From Oegoconia quadripuncta (lineage: Eukaryota > Arthropoda > Insecta > Lepidoptera > Autostichidae): a stretch of 64,000 nucleotides of DNA. The position numbers and the translations under genes were made by a program. The DNA lies in assembly GCA_949316235.1 (NCBI GenBank), contig OX438743.1, forward strand, positions 33,635,242 through 33,699,241, given 5' to 3'. Each line of letters starts with the position of its first letter. Position 1 is the first letter of the stretch. A model generated the notes under the pieces. It was not told where the DNA came from, did no database searches, and was given only the letters and a program-made list of their open reading frames with translations. Positions 1-11,741 of the stretch are shown piece by piece.

Positions 1-113
1 AAAATTAAACAAAAAAAATCTATATATAAAATCAACTTAAAAATAACTGCAAGTGATAAACTATAAAACGGCTAAATATATGTATAGACGATTCTAATCT
101 CACATCTAAATAG

Positions 114-407
114 TATTTTTTATGCACAACGGGTTAGCACTTAACCTCAATCACACCTGATGTTAAGTGAAGATGAGGCCGAAGGTAGAAGCGTACTGAC
201 GCGAAAGCCACATCTTATTTAGGGGACTGGCTATATTATATCTGACAAAACTTAGATAAGATACTGTTAGCTAGCCAGGCGGACACTTAAAATGCCCTAC
301 CACCAACCAGACTGAGTCACTAAACAAACCGAGTACCCCGCTGGGGATCGAACCCGCGTCCTCTGATTCGTAAACCCTATGTTGTTTACATTGAGCCACG
401 GTGGTAG
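114..407 (-). mobile_element. tRNA-headed SINE (family 1), full-length, minus
   Basis: Family 1 in the minus orientation. The head reads CCACGGTGGCTCAATGTAA on the element strand, with an A-box-like GTGGCTCAATG and B-box-like GGTTCGATCCC. The body has the CCGCCTGGCTAGCTA-type block, and the tail ends GTGCATAAAAAA. Nearly complete, about 290 bp. Confidence 0.8.
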
Positions 408-804
408 TCAAAACAGTATATCACAAAGTAGCTAACCGCGTCTGTCTGTGCGCTTAGCTGTTCTAAACTATGCAACGGATTTTATTACGGTTTGAAAATC
501 TCTTCTGGAAAGTTTAAATATAATACATGCGTAAGAAATATTTATTAGATCCAACAAAATAATGTATTACGGAATTGTATATCTTATAGGTTTACAGATA
601 AGTCCTCGTTGGGACATGTCCTAATAATAATAATCCACAGTAGCCATTTCTACCTTTTACATAATGCGTATACATTATTACAAATAGTGGGTTATTTACG
701 AAGTTATTTTGACTAGGGTAGTATTAATACTTATCCAATTACATATATTATATACAATAGACATTTTTGTAGATCACAACTCTTTACAGCTTTTCAATTA
801 AATG

Positions 805-907
805 AAGGCATTTACTGGGATCGCGTGCTTCATCCTCGACCACATCGTCACTTTCCATCAGGTGAGATTGTGGTCAAAGGCGAATCCAGTCAATCTTAAA
901 AAAAAAG
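805..907 (+). mobile_element. Non-LTR 3' end, same family
   Basis: GGCATTTACTGGGATCGCGT through CAATCTTAAAAAAAAA matches the last 100 bp of the copy at 35733-36010. Severely 5'-truncated. Confidence 0.65.
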
Positions 908-1125
908 GTTTCGGCACGTTAAAAGAATAGAACCAACTATGTGTCTCTCCACCAAAAAATTATCTCACCAATCACCAAAAAATATCTATAGATTTGCACG
1001 TTTCCGGCGATGGGCTCACGCCTCTGTCACGTATGCATTTCTGTATGTTTCGAAAGGCGAACCGTGGATGTTCTTTCAAGCATTTAACTTTTAGTGTTTG
1101 GCGTGTACACGCTTTAATTCAGGAT
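905..1125 (+). repeat. Dispersed repeat with TTTCGGCACGT start
   Basis: TTTCGGCACGTTAAAAGAAT, CTCTCCACCAAAAAATTA, GGCGATGGGCTCACGCC and TTTCTGTATGTTTCGAAAGG. Related pieces are at 23835-23955 (minus), 46140-46235 and 56465-56650. Unclassified, frequent in the window. Confidence 0.5.
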
Positions 1126-1356
1126 CTTTTTTTTTATTTATTAGCGACAATAAACAGTTTTACAATGTATATACCTAACTTATAACATTATTAACAAACA
1201 AGTATAGATGATTGCAAAACCAGCAGCATAATCCACAAATTTCTAACAATTCAGTACTAAATACAAAACTAAAGGAATAACGATAAAGGTTGTGACGTTA
1301 TGTATATATATATATATGTGAATATATAAAGACTGATATAGATTAGCTCATCATTA

Positions 1357-1557
1357 GTCTAAGTTCGTTTGTTTGTTTGGTTATTTGTTTCTTTGTTTGT
1401 TACTCAATCACGGCGAAACGGATGAATTTGGATTAAATTTGGTGTGTAGGTAGAATATACCATGGATTGTCCCGATAAAATGAGTAATTCCCGCGGGATA
1501 AACAAATTTCCGCGAAAAGTTATTCCACGCAGGCGAAGCAGCGGGCGGAAAGCTAGT
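1357..1557 (+). mobile_element. Helitron-like element
   Basis: Non-autonomous repeat with TTGTTACTCAATCACGGCGA, AACGGATGAATTTGG, CCCGCGGGATAAACAAATTT and the end GCGGGCGGAAAGCTAGTTA. The GC-rich stem-like end followed by CTAG is typical of Lepidoptera Helitrons. No terminal inverted repeats. Confidence 0.6.
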
Positions 1558-2829
1558 TATTATATAACTGTGCGAAGCCGGGGCGAGTCGCTAGTATTTG
1601 TCGCTAGGTAACCAGTCTTTCAAATAAGTTCCACTTTAGGCCTCATTTGTGATTGGGGTTCAGCACCAGTCCGATGTGCATAAAAACATACCTATAAAAA
1701 TTAAATTACGAGTGCCATTCATAAAATTTTCAACTGACCTAAGGATTACCCGCTAATTGGACGATTATATTTTATGTATGTTACCGCATATCTCTGGCAT
1801 TTGTGAAACGATTTTGTTGACTCTTTGTTGTTTGGAAGGGTATCAACCAAGATATTTCCATGTAAAGTTGAAGATCTGCTGACTCCGGAAATTGAGAATG
1901 GAACCTGTCGGGCGAGACCCATGTGAAGTCAGTTTTTGAGGACGTTTTAGCAAATTTTTTCAAATATATTATGCAATATAATATATTATGCAATTTTTTA
2001 TTAATAAGCACTAATTTGTTTTATGAATATGAACGGCGGCTATCGATACAAAATAGTATAACAACAAATATTCAAAATTCTACTTGAGAGCTGATGCCAA
2101 AGTTTGTGTCTTGAAACACGCATTTTTTATATTTCAAGATGGACCCACAGTTAGCCATATCGTATCACTAGAGACGCCAACCCAACGTTGAATATACTTA
2201 ATTGAAATATATTTAATTTTCGGTTTATTTTGACACCGAACTACTCAAGTACGGAAATGTTAATTTAACAGATCACTTTTCTAATTTCCATGTATATCGA
2301 GTAAATGTGCTCTCTTGAATCAATAATCAATACAGACAGATGCTTTAGAGAATTTCGTCATCCATAGCAGTAATATTAATCCCAACGTGTTTAAGGATCC
2401 TGAATTATTTCTCGCTTTCATAATGGGATCATAATAATCCTAAATATGCCGTCAGCAGACGTGGATGAAAAGGATAATTGATCTAAATTGATGAAGGTAC
2501 CCTAAATTGCGCAGATACCTGAAATTGGTGCTCGTACTGGTCTATCCCATAGTATTTATCGTATAATTTTGTAGAAGCACTCAGGTGACCCCCGTGAATA
2601 ATTCATCTTCGGGAAGGTCGCGTATACGCCGCTCGAATCTACCGACTAAAGCTAACTGCTGAAAATTTTAGCTCTACAAAATTATTCTTTGTTTTTACAG
2701 CCTTAAGAGGCTAAGGGGAGAAAAAAATAATCTAAATATCTCAGTGGTTCCTGAAGTAGGCATGTATTTACTATGTAAAACATTTTCATGAAAAACCACT
2801 CCAATAAAGACGTCAATAATAAATTCGAT
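1558..2829. other. No gene or repeat recognised
   Basis: A+T-rich sequence between a Helitron-like element and a SINE. The small minus-strand open frame at 1781-2011 has no recognisable motif and is treated as background. Confidence 0.5.
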
Positions 2830-3120
2830 CTATTTCGTGGCGCAATGTAAACAACATAAGGTTTACGAATCGGAGGTCGCTGGTTCGTTTCTTTGCCGGT
2901 ACATGTTTAGTATACAGTTTTGATGGTGGTAGAGCATTTTTAAATGTCCGCCTGCCAGCTATCACCATATTATCGAAGTCTGCCGCTAAGCAGCAATAAT
3001 CTTAGCTTATTGTATTTTGGCTGTTTGAGATAAAATAACCGGTGTGCGCGCTTCCATCTTCAGCCTCATTTTACCTTAACATCAGGTGTGATTGAGGCCA
3101 ACTTATTGTGCATAAAAAAT
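2830..3120 (+). mobile_element. tRNA-headed SINE (family 1), full-length
   Basis: Head GTGGCGCAATGTAAACAACA, then GTTTACGAATCGGAGGTCGC, a diverged B box (GGTTCGTTTC), body and the tail TTGTGCATAAAAAA. The B box mutation suggests an old copy. Confidence 0.8.
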
Positions 3121-3272
3121 ATGTTTAAAGCTTAATATCTTCGATATGGCTGAATCGTTTAAAATTAAACAAAGTTTTCGAAAACAAAATACAGTTTTTA
3201 AATCGCTTCAACCATTTTGACGATACGATGTCATATAATGTTAGACAACCTATACACGACATGGTATGACGA

Positions 3273-3303
3273 CACGGTAAACGGAACTTTTCCGTTTACT
3301 GTG
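3273..3303. repeat. Short hairpin, 14-bp arms
   Basis: CACGGTAAACGGAA and TTCCGTTTACTGTG pair with one G/T-type mismatch around a 3-base loop. It lies upstream of the promoter-like tract at 3390-3480. Confidence 0.6.
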
Positions 3304-3829
3304 TTCATGACAGGGGGGGCACACTTCAAATGTCATCAATTTTCATAGCAGACTGCGACCTCTGAACTGCGGTTGACGAACTAACCGTTATTAGTGTTCT
3401 GTGGCAGCAGCCGCCATCTTACCGGTGGGTGATGTCAGGTCGAGCTCTCAGTCAACGTCGATTTCCGTTTGAAAGTTTTTGTAAAAGTTCAGATTTTTGT
3501 TAATTTGTTGTTTGTTTTTGTTATACTTGTTTTTCATAGCTAATTTAAATTAGTTATGAGAAATAAAAATTTCCTCAAACAACAATACCTATTTCTAAAC
3601 CCAGTTTCTACCTATATAATCAGTGTACGTAGGTATGTATAGATAGATTTAATTCCTCAACCAATCGCTGGCAGCAGCACTGTCTATACATGCAAATTTA
3701 ACCACGGAGTTGCCACTCTTTCTCGGTAAATAGTTACTATACTCTTTGGTTCATGACAAGTTTTTGCGCCGGGGGTCAAGAATGTCATTCATTATAGTAG
3801 GTAGTTAAAAAAATAATGTAACAATAGAT

Positions 3830-3974
3830 AGTGGTGTCGATTCGGATGTACACCAACTAAACTAAACTAAAACCAGTTTTAGAGTAGTTCTGTCTCTTTC
3901 TCCCTGGAACAGTACGATGCGACGGCACCACTCCAAAACTGGTTTAGTTGGTGTACATCCGAAACGACACCACT
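3830..3974. mobile_element. Foldback MITE, 145 bp
   Basis: Terminal inverted repeats of about 45 bp: GTGGTGTCGATTCGGATGTA then CACCAACTAAAC at the left, mirrored by GTTTAGTTGGTGTACATCCG then AAACGACACCAC at the right, around a loop of about 50 bp. No coding capacity. Confidence 0.7.
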
Positions 3975-4009
3975 GTACGCCTAAGGTGTAATGTTCATGA
4001 CATAATTAA

Positions 4010-4195
4010 ACAGCCAAATATTGAAAAATCAACCGACTTTGTAAAGTTCCACTCTATCTCCGGAATGCATCATCAGGTCTTAACCAAATTTATATGGGAC
4101 CCTCTCAACATTGACGAAAATATGAGTGAACATTCATAAATATACATACAGACGATCATACAACCTCCTCCTTTTTGGAGCCGGTTAAAGATAAT
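4010..4195 (+). repeat. Dispersed repeat with CCTCCTTTTTGGAG end
   Basis: GAAAAATCAACCGACTTTGT at the start and CAACCTCCTCCTTTTTGGAG at the end resemble a common lepidopteran repeat with GGAGGAGGTT ends. A minus-strand scrap is at 61855-61905 (AAAAATGGAGGGAGGTTAC). The short open frame 3948-4139 in it is incidental. Confidence 0.45.
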
Positions 4196-4805
4196 CTAAA
4201 CATGAAATAAATCCTAAGTCAAAGTTAGTTTAGCCATGGAAATACATGGTAGTTAAATTTAAATGGTAATAAACGTCACCTTAGTTTATTAGCTTCCAAA
4301 TGAGGTATACACGTGTTATGTATTTACCCACGCAATCAATGAAATGTGATATGCTGTTCGCATTCCATTACGATCGCACAGCGTTCGCAAACAAGCCAAA
4401 TTAATGACATCAAAATTGCGATTACATTTGACAGTTTGAATTTCGGTCTAATGAAAATAATTTCAGTCATCAATATTCCATTCCAATTATCATTTTTTTT
4501 TTCGTTTAATGCTTTACAAAAGATTTTGGCGGCTTCTTGTGGGAACCCGAAAGCTTCGTTACGCACCTAAAAATACACTTCCCTTCACTTGTACCCCACT
4601 TTTCCTGCACAATATTCTGCCATTATTAAGCTTCAAAAGTCACAATGCACAAATTATAAGAATTATAAAGAAAAATGCAACTTTACTCGCCGAGATACCG
4701 CCAAAAAGACGTTCCAATTATCAGTGTTCCTGACTGGTAGTGTTGACAGAACTATCTCCATCAATCTATGCATATAGTTTCGCCTGTATTCATAAGAATT
4801 AACTA

Positions 4806-5345
4806 AACTGCGCTTGTAAACCCATCAAAAAAGTTGATTGTGTTACTTATCTCGGTATGAAAGTTGATACAAACTTCTCATAGGCCAGGCATATAGAACA
4901 TATACGTAATAAGCTAAGAATATTATTAGGTATCATTTATATTTCACCCCTCCACACACACACAATTGCCTTAGTCCATTATCCACATGCTTCAACATAT
5001 ATACTTTAAGCATCATACTGCATCACTTAGATAATGTATTCTCAGTGCTCTTGTTGTAATGTCTAATAGTAAGGGAGTGAGAGCCTGGATATCTGAGCAC
5101 AGGTTTCGAACCTATTTCAGACTCCAGTCTCTCACAAAGGAATTTGTTTTTGTATTTACCTAACATTACTATTTCATCAATGTACCTATTTCTTTGTGGT
5201 GAGATAATAAATATTTATTATTATTATTACAAGATTCCATCTAGTACCCTAAAATGTCTCTGTATGTCCTTAGTAGACTCAATATTGAGTTACGCCCTTG
5301 ACTGATATGGCTTTACATTTAAAGTTAAATCCAGAAGCTTGTAAC
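4806..5345 (+). mobile_element. Reverse-transcriptase remnant split by another insertion
   Basis: Readable pieces are KVDCVTYLGMKVDTNFS and ARHIEHIRNKLRILLGI near 4830-4935, and IPSSTLKCL followed by SLVDSILSYALD near 5235-5305. Both are typical of the thumb region of non-LTR reverse transcriptases (YLG box, and the ILSYA motif). Between them lie about 300 bp that end in ATAATAAATATTTATTATTA, a typical non-LTR 3' end, so a second element seems to have inserted into the first. Several stops. Confidence 0.55.
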
Positions 5346-6820
5346 ATTGCAATTAAGATTTTTGAAATTAATCGGAAATAAGATGACGCCAGTAGTGGAC
5401 GTTTATAGATGTTGAAGTGTAAAAAGGTCCAGTTTGAATATTTATATTCGCTGTCTTGCCTCCTGAAAACTCAAAGAATATTTTAGGTTGCACTCGCAAA
5501 GTTTGCAATTTCCTTAATTGAAATTTAAACATAAGGAAGGTTATCTTTTCCATCTGCTTACTAAATTTTCAATCACTCAATGAATACTAAATAAATGGAA
5601 TCTTTCAAACGTGGGATCAAAGTTCACGGATTCGGTTTTATCTTGTAATACGAATTGCACGTTCTTTATTTTTATCTAAAATATTTTGCTTGTTCCTTTT
5701 TTAACTGCACTCATTTGTTTTTGTAATGAAAGTATTATTATTTTTGTAATACCAGCAAAATCAACATTTATATCGACGATCATATAACGAACAAAAATTC
5801 TGTATTCCCGTTTCAAATGAGGTTGTGTTACTAGGCGATCTACATTATCCATTGATTATTTGCGAGCATTAAAGTAAATTCATTATAGGTATACCTTTTT
5901 CGGGTTTCGTAATCAAACAGTGCCAATCAAGGATTACTAAGACTATATATGCTCCGTCTGTCTGTCTGTCTATCACAGGGTCTTTAACTTTAACCGTATT
6001 AGGCCCTGTTGGTCGGTAGTTATTTTAAATATTATTTGAATTCACATATAATAAAAAACTATATTTGCAGTATTTATGGCATTTCTATACCCTATTGTAT
6101 TTAGGGTAAATACTAAATAAACCTTCCGTATCATATAGATTAGAAATCTCTAATTTGGTCATACACCAATTCTATTTCACGGGTCGTTGCCACGAGAAAA
6201 ATAAGGAACCCATAAATTCGCTTGTAGTCCGTACAGAGTTTCGGTAATTGCAACCAACAAGGGGCTTTATTTTGACTGCTACGAAATCTGCAGACCAGGG
6301 GCGCCTCTATCGCAATTTATTCTCTTGACAATATAAGCGTTCCCATTTTTCCAGTTACGAATTGCGGTCACATACTAGCCAGTCGACTTAGTCGGAGTAC
6401 AATGCCTGATGAAGGTCATATCGCGACAAAAGCAAAATAATGACATTTGAAGCGAAAGAGAAAGAAGAATAGATATGAATGTTGTAGTTGAAACTACTTT
6501 TATTATGATTACTTATCAGAGTTATCTTCTCGAATTGAACGTGTCGTTAGAGTAATATTCACGTACTCTCATTTGATTGTAGAAACACACTTTAAATTTT
6601 TAAATCTCCATTAATTTAGACCTTGTAGTTTTCTAAATTAAAGCGTTATGAAATTTAAATAATGAAACGTCAAACACGTCTAAACACTTTAGTTGTACGA
6701 AACGTCAGTAACAGTGTAGAGCTTTAGTTGACATTATAATATTTAAAATGTAATACGGTAGCTGCCGGGCACATATTTTTAAGTACGCTTTTTTATTTGT
6801 TGTGTATAGAATCACACAAT
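5346..6820. other. No gene recognised
   Basis: Non-coding A+T-rich sequence. A (CTGT) run near 5957-5972 is followed by CACAGGGTCTTTAACTTTAA, perhaps a decayed repeat. The same holds for 7011-7587, where nothing is seen. Confidence 0.5.
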
Positions 6821-7010
6821 GGTTGATTAGTGTAGTGGGTAGTGTCTCAGCCTGCGAAACGAACAACTGGGAATTCGAATCCCGCTAGGGGTATATATTT
6901 GTGTGATGAATACGAACTTTTATTCCCGAGTTATGGATGGTTATGTTTATCATTTATCTAGATCCATAGTCAATTTGAGACTAAACAATTGTTGTAAGCG
7001 TCGATCATGA
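6821..7010 (+). mobile_element. tRNA-headed SINE (family 2), diverged
   Basis: GGTTGATTAGTGTAGTGGGT (A-box region), then the B box GAATTCGAATCCCGC and GCTAGGGGTATATATTTGTG, followed by CCCGAGTTATGGATG. The 3' part is replaced by unrelated sequence. Confidence 0.65.
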
Positions 7011-7587
7011 AACAAAAACAAATGACTAATTCGCCTCGTTTCATTCCATCTGTCTCTAAATACCTCCTTTGTAGTATACTAAAAGGCTTTATGCATCGTT
7101 ATTGAAATATTTTCATTAGTTCGAATGGAGCTTTTGGTAATGGAGAGGTAAAGCAAAACTTCGTTCAAAGGTTGTAAGTCTAAAAGAAGTGTTTATTTAG
7201 TAAGGTTATGATTCATAACATAAATTATTATCTTTGTATGTTTGTGCTCTTTGAACTTTAGCTATAACACATGCTTCAAATCAATCTTATGCCTTTGATT
7301 CAACTGAGTGAAAGAAGGGCACGGTCTGTCTTCTTTCACTATACTTTGTACTGTGTATGTATCGACGAAGTCTAAGTGCAGAAAAGTGTCGGAAAGCCAC
7401 GACCGCGGCGGTCAAAGAATGTCCTCAATAGAGCTTTTAGTTGTCTCTTCTCTGTGAATTCCTTTAGGCCACTTGGCTTTTACGATTTCAGAAAGTTTTA
7501 ATATAATTTATCTGTAATGGAATCAGGGAGCACCTATGGAGAAATTGGTTAGATATCATGACGGCGTTGTATCCTTGTAGGTAGGGT

Positions 7588-7861
7588 TTGACCATGGCCG
7601 CAACATTGAATATTAACTACTTGTATTATCGCAAAGATCATCTCGTGATGACTCATGGCACTGAAACCTGGTTTCTCACTATGAGCCTCATAAGAAAACT
7701 CAAGGTCACGCAACGAGCTATGGTGTGGGCGATGCTCGGTTTTCACTACTTGATCGAATTGGGAATGAGGAAATCCGTAGGCGAAAAAAGTCACAGCGGA
7801 ATAGTAAGTTAAAGTAGCAGTGGGCAGGGGATATAGCTCAAAGTGATAGTCGGTGGGGTTT
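7588..7861 (+). mobile_element. RTE-like non-LTR fragment, reverse-transcriptase C-terminus
   Basis: A plus-strand open frame with the RTE C-terminal motifs THGTETWFLTMSLIRKLKVTQRAM, read in parts, then a decayed region corresponding to WQWAGDIA and RWG. The same motif set occurs on the minus strand at 17139-17336. The jockey-like element starts immediately after RWG-KV, and an RTE-type 3' end resumes near 8968. Confidence 0.75.
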
Positions 7862-8952
7862 AAAGTACAGAGATTGACCGAGATTGTACTATTTGCTGAT
7901 GATACATCTTTAGTTTTTAAAGTTGACAGGAAAGACAATGTCCTTGACAAGGTGAATAGTGCTCCAAAGTCAATTTTACGATGGTTCACAGCCAATAACT
8001 TGGTTTTGAATGCTAAGAAAACAAAATGCATAAATTTCCGCCTTCCAAATGTAATTGATAGTAATATTGTAATTATCAAGATAAAGTGGAATTTGTAGAT
8101 GCAACAGTGTTTTTAGGAATTACGCTTGACTCCAAGCTTCAGTGGGGACCACATTTAGAATCTTTAGGGCGTAGATTGAGTTCCGCAGCATATGCCCTCT
8201 GGAAGATTAGACAGCTAACAGATGTGGCTACTGCAAGATTAGTTTACTTTAGTTACATCCACAGTATCATGTCATATGGTATTTTGCTTTGGGGACGAGC
8301 AGCTGATACTGAAAATATTTTTATTTTGCAAGAGAGGGCAGTCCGCGCAATATATAATCTGCGTCGATATGACTCTCTTCGGGACAGGTTCAAAGAAATT
8401 AATATTTTAACTGTTCCTTCACAATTTATTTACGAGAATATTATGTACGTACGAAAAAATATTTCTGCATTCCCAAAAAATAGCGATAAGCATAACTTAA
8501 ATTTGAGACATAAGGACAAATTAGCCACCCCTATGTTCAGACTGAGCAAAGTTAATACATAATTTATGGGACACTGTATACGCTTTTATAACCTTATACC
8601 TGAGAATATCATTAATCTAAATGAAAAACAATTTAAAAACCATGTCAAAACAACATTAACAAAAAAAGGTTATTACAAAATTAGTGACTACCTGAATGAC
8701 AAAAACGCTTGGTATACTTCGCCCAGCTCCCAAAAATTATAAAATTGTATTAGTTGTATACTTTTATATAATATAAAAAAAAAGAAAAGAAAATGATCCT
8801 GTGGGTTTCTTGCGCCGCTTCTTTTCCCACAGATGATTTCCCTTTCCGAAGCGGTGGTAGCTTGGACATACTGACTGACCGAAAAATGCTTAGCCCTATT
8901 TTTGTTTCCAATAGATTTAAATTGACATTCAACAAATGATATCATGTATCTT
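7862..8952 (+). mobile_element. Jockey/CR1-like non-LTR retrotransposon, 5'-truncated, decayed
   Basis: The C-terminal part of a reverse transcriptase plus the 3' end. It begins at the catalytic palm motif FADDT (about 7889-7903), followed by WFTANNLVLNAKKTKC, a frame change near 8090, then FLGITLDSKLQWGPH and the family's C-terminal tail (YGILLWGRAAD; RAVRAIYNL; DSLRDRFKEINILTVPSQ). A stop interrupts the frame at 8560-8562, after which the tail KKGYYKISDYLNDKNAW is still readable. The 3' part contains an A-rich stretch, a CTTGCGCCGCTTCTT block and the terminal sequence near 8920-8945. Both catalytic aspartates are kept, but the frameshift, the stop and the truncation make it inactive. It interrupts an RTE-like copy. 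Confidence 0.85.
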
Positions 8953-8965
8953 ACGTTGAAATTTC

Positions 8966-9042
8966 AACCAGTCGCTCTAGAAATCTATGGTAGAGGCCTA
9001 TGTCCAGAAGTGAAATTTCTGTGGGTGATTATGATGATGAAT
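8966..9042 (+). mobile_element. RTE-like 3' end, distal part of the interrupted copy
   Basis: The sequence GGTAGAGGCCTATGTCCAG followed by a TGATGATGA-rich end is the common terminal segment of lepidopteran RTE elements. It lies directly after the 3' end of the inserted jockey-like element, so it is read as the far flank of the 7588-7861 copy. Some RTE sequence between the two parts is missing. Confidence 0.65.
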
Positions 9043-9067
9043 TCTCGTTATTTTATTAGCTCAGTTT

Positions 9068-9440
9068 GAGATTTTTTTTTTATGATTGACTGGATATGCG
9101 TTTGACCACAATCTCACCTGATGGAAAGTGACGATGTGGTCGAAGATGAAGCACGCGATCCCAGTAAATGCCTATTCACTCTGCTCCTAAAGATCCCAAG
9201 GTTGTAGGATTCAGGAAAGACTGACGCCGGAAGGGAGTTGCATGCCTTGGCTGTTCGGATGATGAATGAAGTATCGAACTTGTTAGTGCGAATGTTCGGT
9301 ATATTAGCTATATACGGGTGGAATCTCTCCCCACGCATAGTGGTCCGAAGATGGAAGGGTGACGGTGGAATAAAATTATGTAATTCCATGTCTAGTCTAT
9401 GTCTTTGTCTATGTGGAACATTCATGGGACGATTAGAAAG
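9068..9440 (-). mobile_element. Non-LTR retrotransposon 3' fragment (family with FHPYIANIPNIRTNKFD)
   Basis: A minus-strand open frame of about 105 codons contains RGERFHPYIANIPNIRTNKF, then SFIIRTAKACNSLPASVFPE and HLLGSRASSSTTSSLSIR up to a stop. It is the extreme C-terminus of a non-LTR ORF2. The 3' part ends in an A tail (a poly-T run at 9071-9081 on the + strand). The same family occurs at 35733-36010, 805-907 and 56775-56842. Confidence 0.75.
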
Positions 9441-9866
9441 TATCTAATTTAGATGTGGTGGATGTTCCCGTCAATTGCGAATTTCTATTTGTTACAAAAT
9501 CTACTGATATTGAGTTTCAGTTGACTTAAAAATATTTTAACAAGCTCTTAGAATTACTTGACGTATTTTTACATACGTATTATTATTACTATACCGTGGA
9601 GACAAAGCGGGTAGTAATAACGTCACAGAAGAATGGGGCCAGCACAAAACGGGCTGAAGTGGCACGCTAGGGCATGCCATTGTTGCGAGCAGCCTCCTCA
9701 ACCATACTGTTACACCTATACGTTCTTTGAAATTGTTGCCTTGAGGAAAGTGGATTTCATGTTATTTAAAAATAGTATCTTTCAGACAAAGTTGAAGTAT
9801 TTAATTCTTTAACAAAGAAATGCATAATAGTACGACTTAATAATTCTGCATTATCAACTTTACATC

Positions 9867-10136
9867 ACGCGTCCCCACTGTTGGAGCACAGCCTTATCTC
9901 ACTAGGAGAGGGTATGAGCCATAATCCACCACGATAACCCAGTGCAGATTGGTGGATTTGTGTCAGACAATAGTGGCCATCTGACAGTGCTTTCAAACCG
10001 CTCTTGTAGACCACAGACTTGGCTTAACGGCTGCCTTCAATTGAAAACAAAGTTGAATAGTCAGTATTCAACGTAACGTTTGGATGCACGGAAACACTCG
10101 GTTTAAAGTAGTGGTCACCTATCCAAACGAATAACA
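9867..10136 (-). mobile_element. 5S-headed SINE, minus
   Basis: The family that reads, on the element strand, from a 5S-like GGGTGACC box through TCAATTGAAGGCAG and GTGGTGGATTATGG to CCCCAACAGTGGGGACG. Here it is in reverse: GCGTCCCCACTGTTGG at the left end, GCCTTCAATTGAAAAC in the middle, GTGGTCACCTATCCAA at the right. The 5S-like core is only partly kept. Confidence 0.65.
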
Positions 10137-10705
10137 CATGAGACTACCTGTGCGACGGGTAACAAAAAGTTGAGAAATATTTTTTTATTGCTAATATATA
10201 CCAGACATCATTATAGGCTTTTCTTTTGATGTGCCTGCTTTTTTACGTTAGGTACGAAAATAAATATTTATCTTCACTGAAATGATTGATCAAAATGATC
10301 ATGTTCCAAATTAAATGAAGTGAAATATTACAGGATTTCTTTTTATTACTCTATTTCTATCTTTTGCAAAACATTTACCTAGTACAGACGTAGGAGAAAG
10401 CGGATAAGGTAAAGGAATGTTTTATTAAATTTTCAAACTTGGTCCAATATAATTCGATTATTTTGCAGTTCTATCAAGTTTTCTTCCAACTTTGTGCGAT
10501 ATTGTAGCTAATTTCTTTCTTAAAAGTTGAGTTTGTTTTCGAATAGAGTTGGGAGTCAGTAAAAAACGGTACCAATGAACTCTTAGTAAATCCTTTTGTT
10601 ACACCCACGGGAACTATTCTGTAGATTTTTAATGCAATTTGTATTTGACGAACCAAACATGTTAAGTAGGTATTCATAAAACTTACTATAATGTATTTTT
10701 ATTTG

Positions 10706-10727
10706 CAATAATAATAATAATAATCAT
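10706..10727 (+). repeat. (ATA)n microsatellite
   Basis: GCAATAATAATAATAATAAT followed by CATTTATGTCAGTTAAAGTG. It may be the end of a reversed retroelement. Confidence 0.6.
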
Positions 10728-11286
10728 TTATGTCAGTTAAAGTGGCAATTTTTACAAAATCAAATTTTGTTATGCCCTATAGATGAATGAAATAATCTAG
10801 CTTTTACTAATCCATTGTATCAGGTCATACATTTGTGTATGAATAATTTTAAACCATATATTAAATTAAATCAAGTGCATAATACGCATTTCTAATAGCG
10901 CACAACCACAGATTACCAATAAGTTTTGGCACAACTGCCCGTTCAGATATCTTGTCCTTATTTCCAAAGTATGCCTTTGATTTGAGAGATCGCACTACTT
11001 ACACAAATTTTCTGTAACATGTATTTTTCTTACACACAAAGTGTATTTGTATTGTCAGTTTATATTTGCCTAGAATTTGCTTGCTACGGGTGGACATTTT
11101 TAGGTACAAATACCAAGATACAAATGCAAAAGTCGTTACGCTGTATCTCCTTTGAATTTAAACTACCACGCGCAACGTCAGTCTGTTGCCAACAACTGAT
11201 CTTGGCTTTTTATCTTTAAGCTCGAGATTTAGTTAGGTAAGGAAAATACAAAAGTTCTTTTAACATATAGTGTAGTGAAGTTAGAA

Positions 11287-11676
11287 TATACCGGATGAGT
11301 TTTTTTACCGTAAGGAAAAAAATAGGGCAGGGTAAGTGAAATAGAAGGTATTGGCATAGGTAGTTTAATTATTTTTTTCAAAACCATCATCGACCCACGC
11401 GCCTGCCGGAGAATGATATGCCACTGGCGGAATTCCTAGGGTACCCATCATGCGAATCTTAATTGGAAGTTTTTGAAATCTATTTAATTTAATGATGTAA
11501 TTATCTGCAATAGGCTACAAACGCGACCGTCAAATGCCACAACGTTTTATTATATTTTATGGTTTTGAAGAACAAATAAATTAAACTACCCATAGGTAGC
11601 CCCCAATACCTTCTATTTCACCTATCTAATATGCCCTATTTTTTTCTTTAGGGTAAAAAAACTCATCCGGTATTCT
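11287..11676. mobile_element. MITE with about 85-bp terminal inverted repeats
   Basis: Left end CCGGATGAGTTTTTTTACCG, AAAAATAGGGCAGG, AGAAGGTATTGG and AGGTAGTTTAATT; the right end repeats these in reverse (AATTAAACTACC ... AATACCTTCT ... CCCTATTTTTT ... AAAAAAACTCATCCGG). About 390 bp in all. The middle carries AATAGGCTACAAACGCGACC. A half copy is at 19396-19548. Confidence 0.75.
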
Positions 11677-11741
11677 CGGTTACAGAAACGACTTATTCAA
11701 AAATAAGCCATCTCGAATACAAATATTCGTTATGTGGATAA

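Noticed and set aside
7549..8079. Longest open frame in the window (176 codons, minus)
   Set aside because: It runs antisense to the RTE-like and jockey-like coding remains, so it is a shadow of those reading frames.
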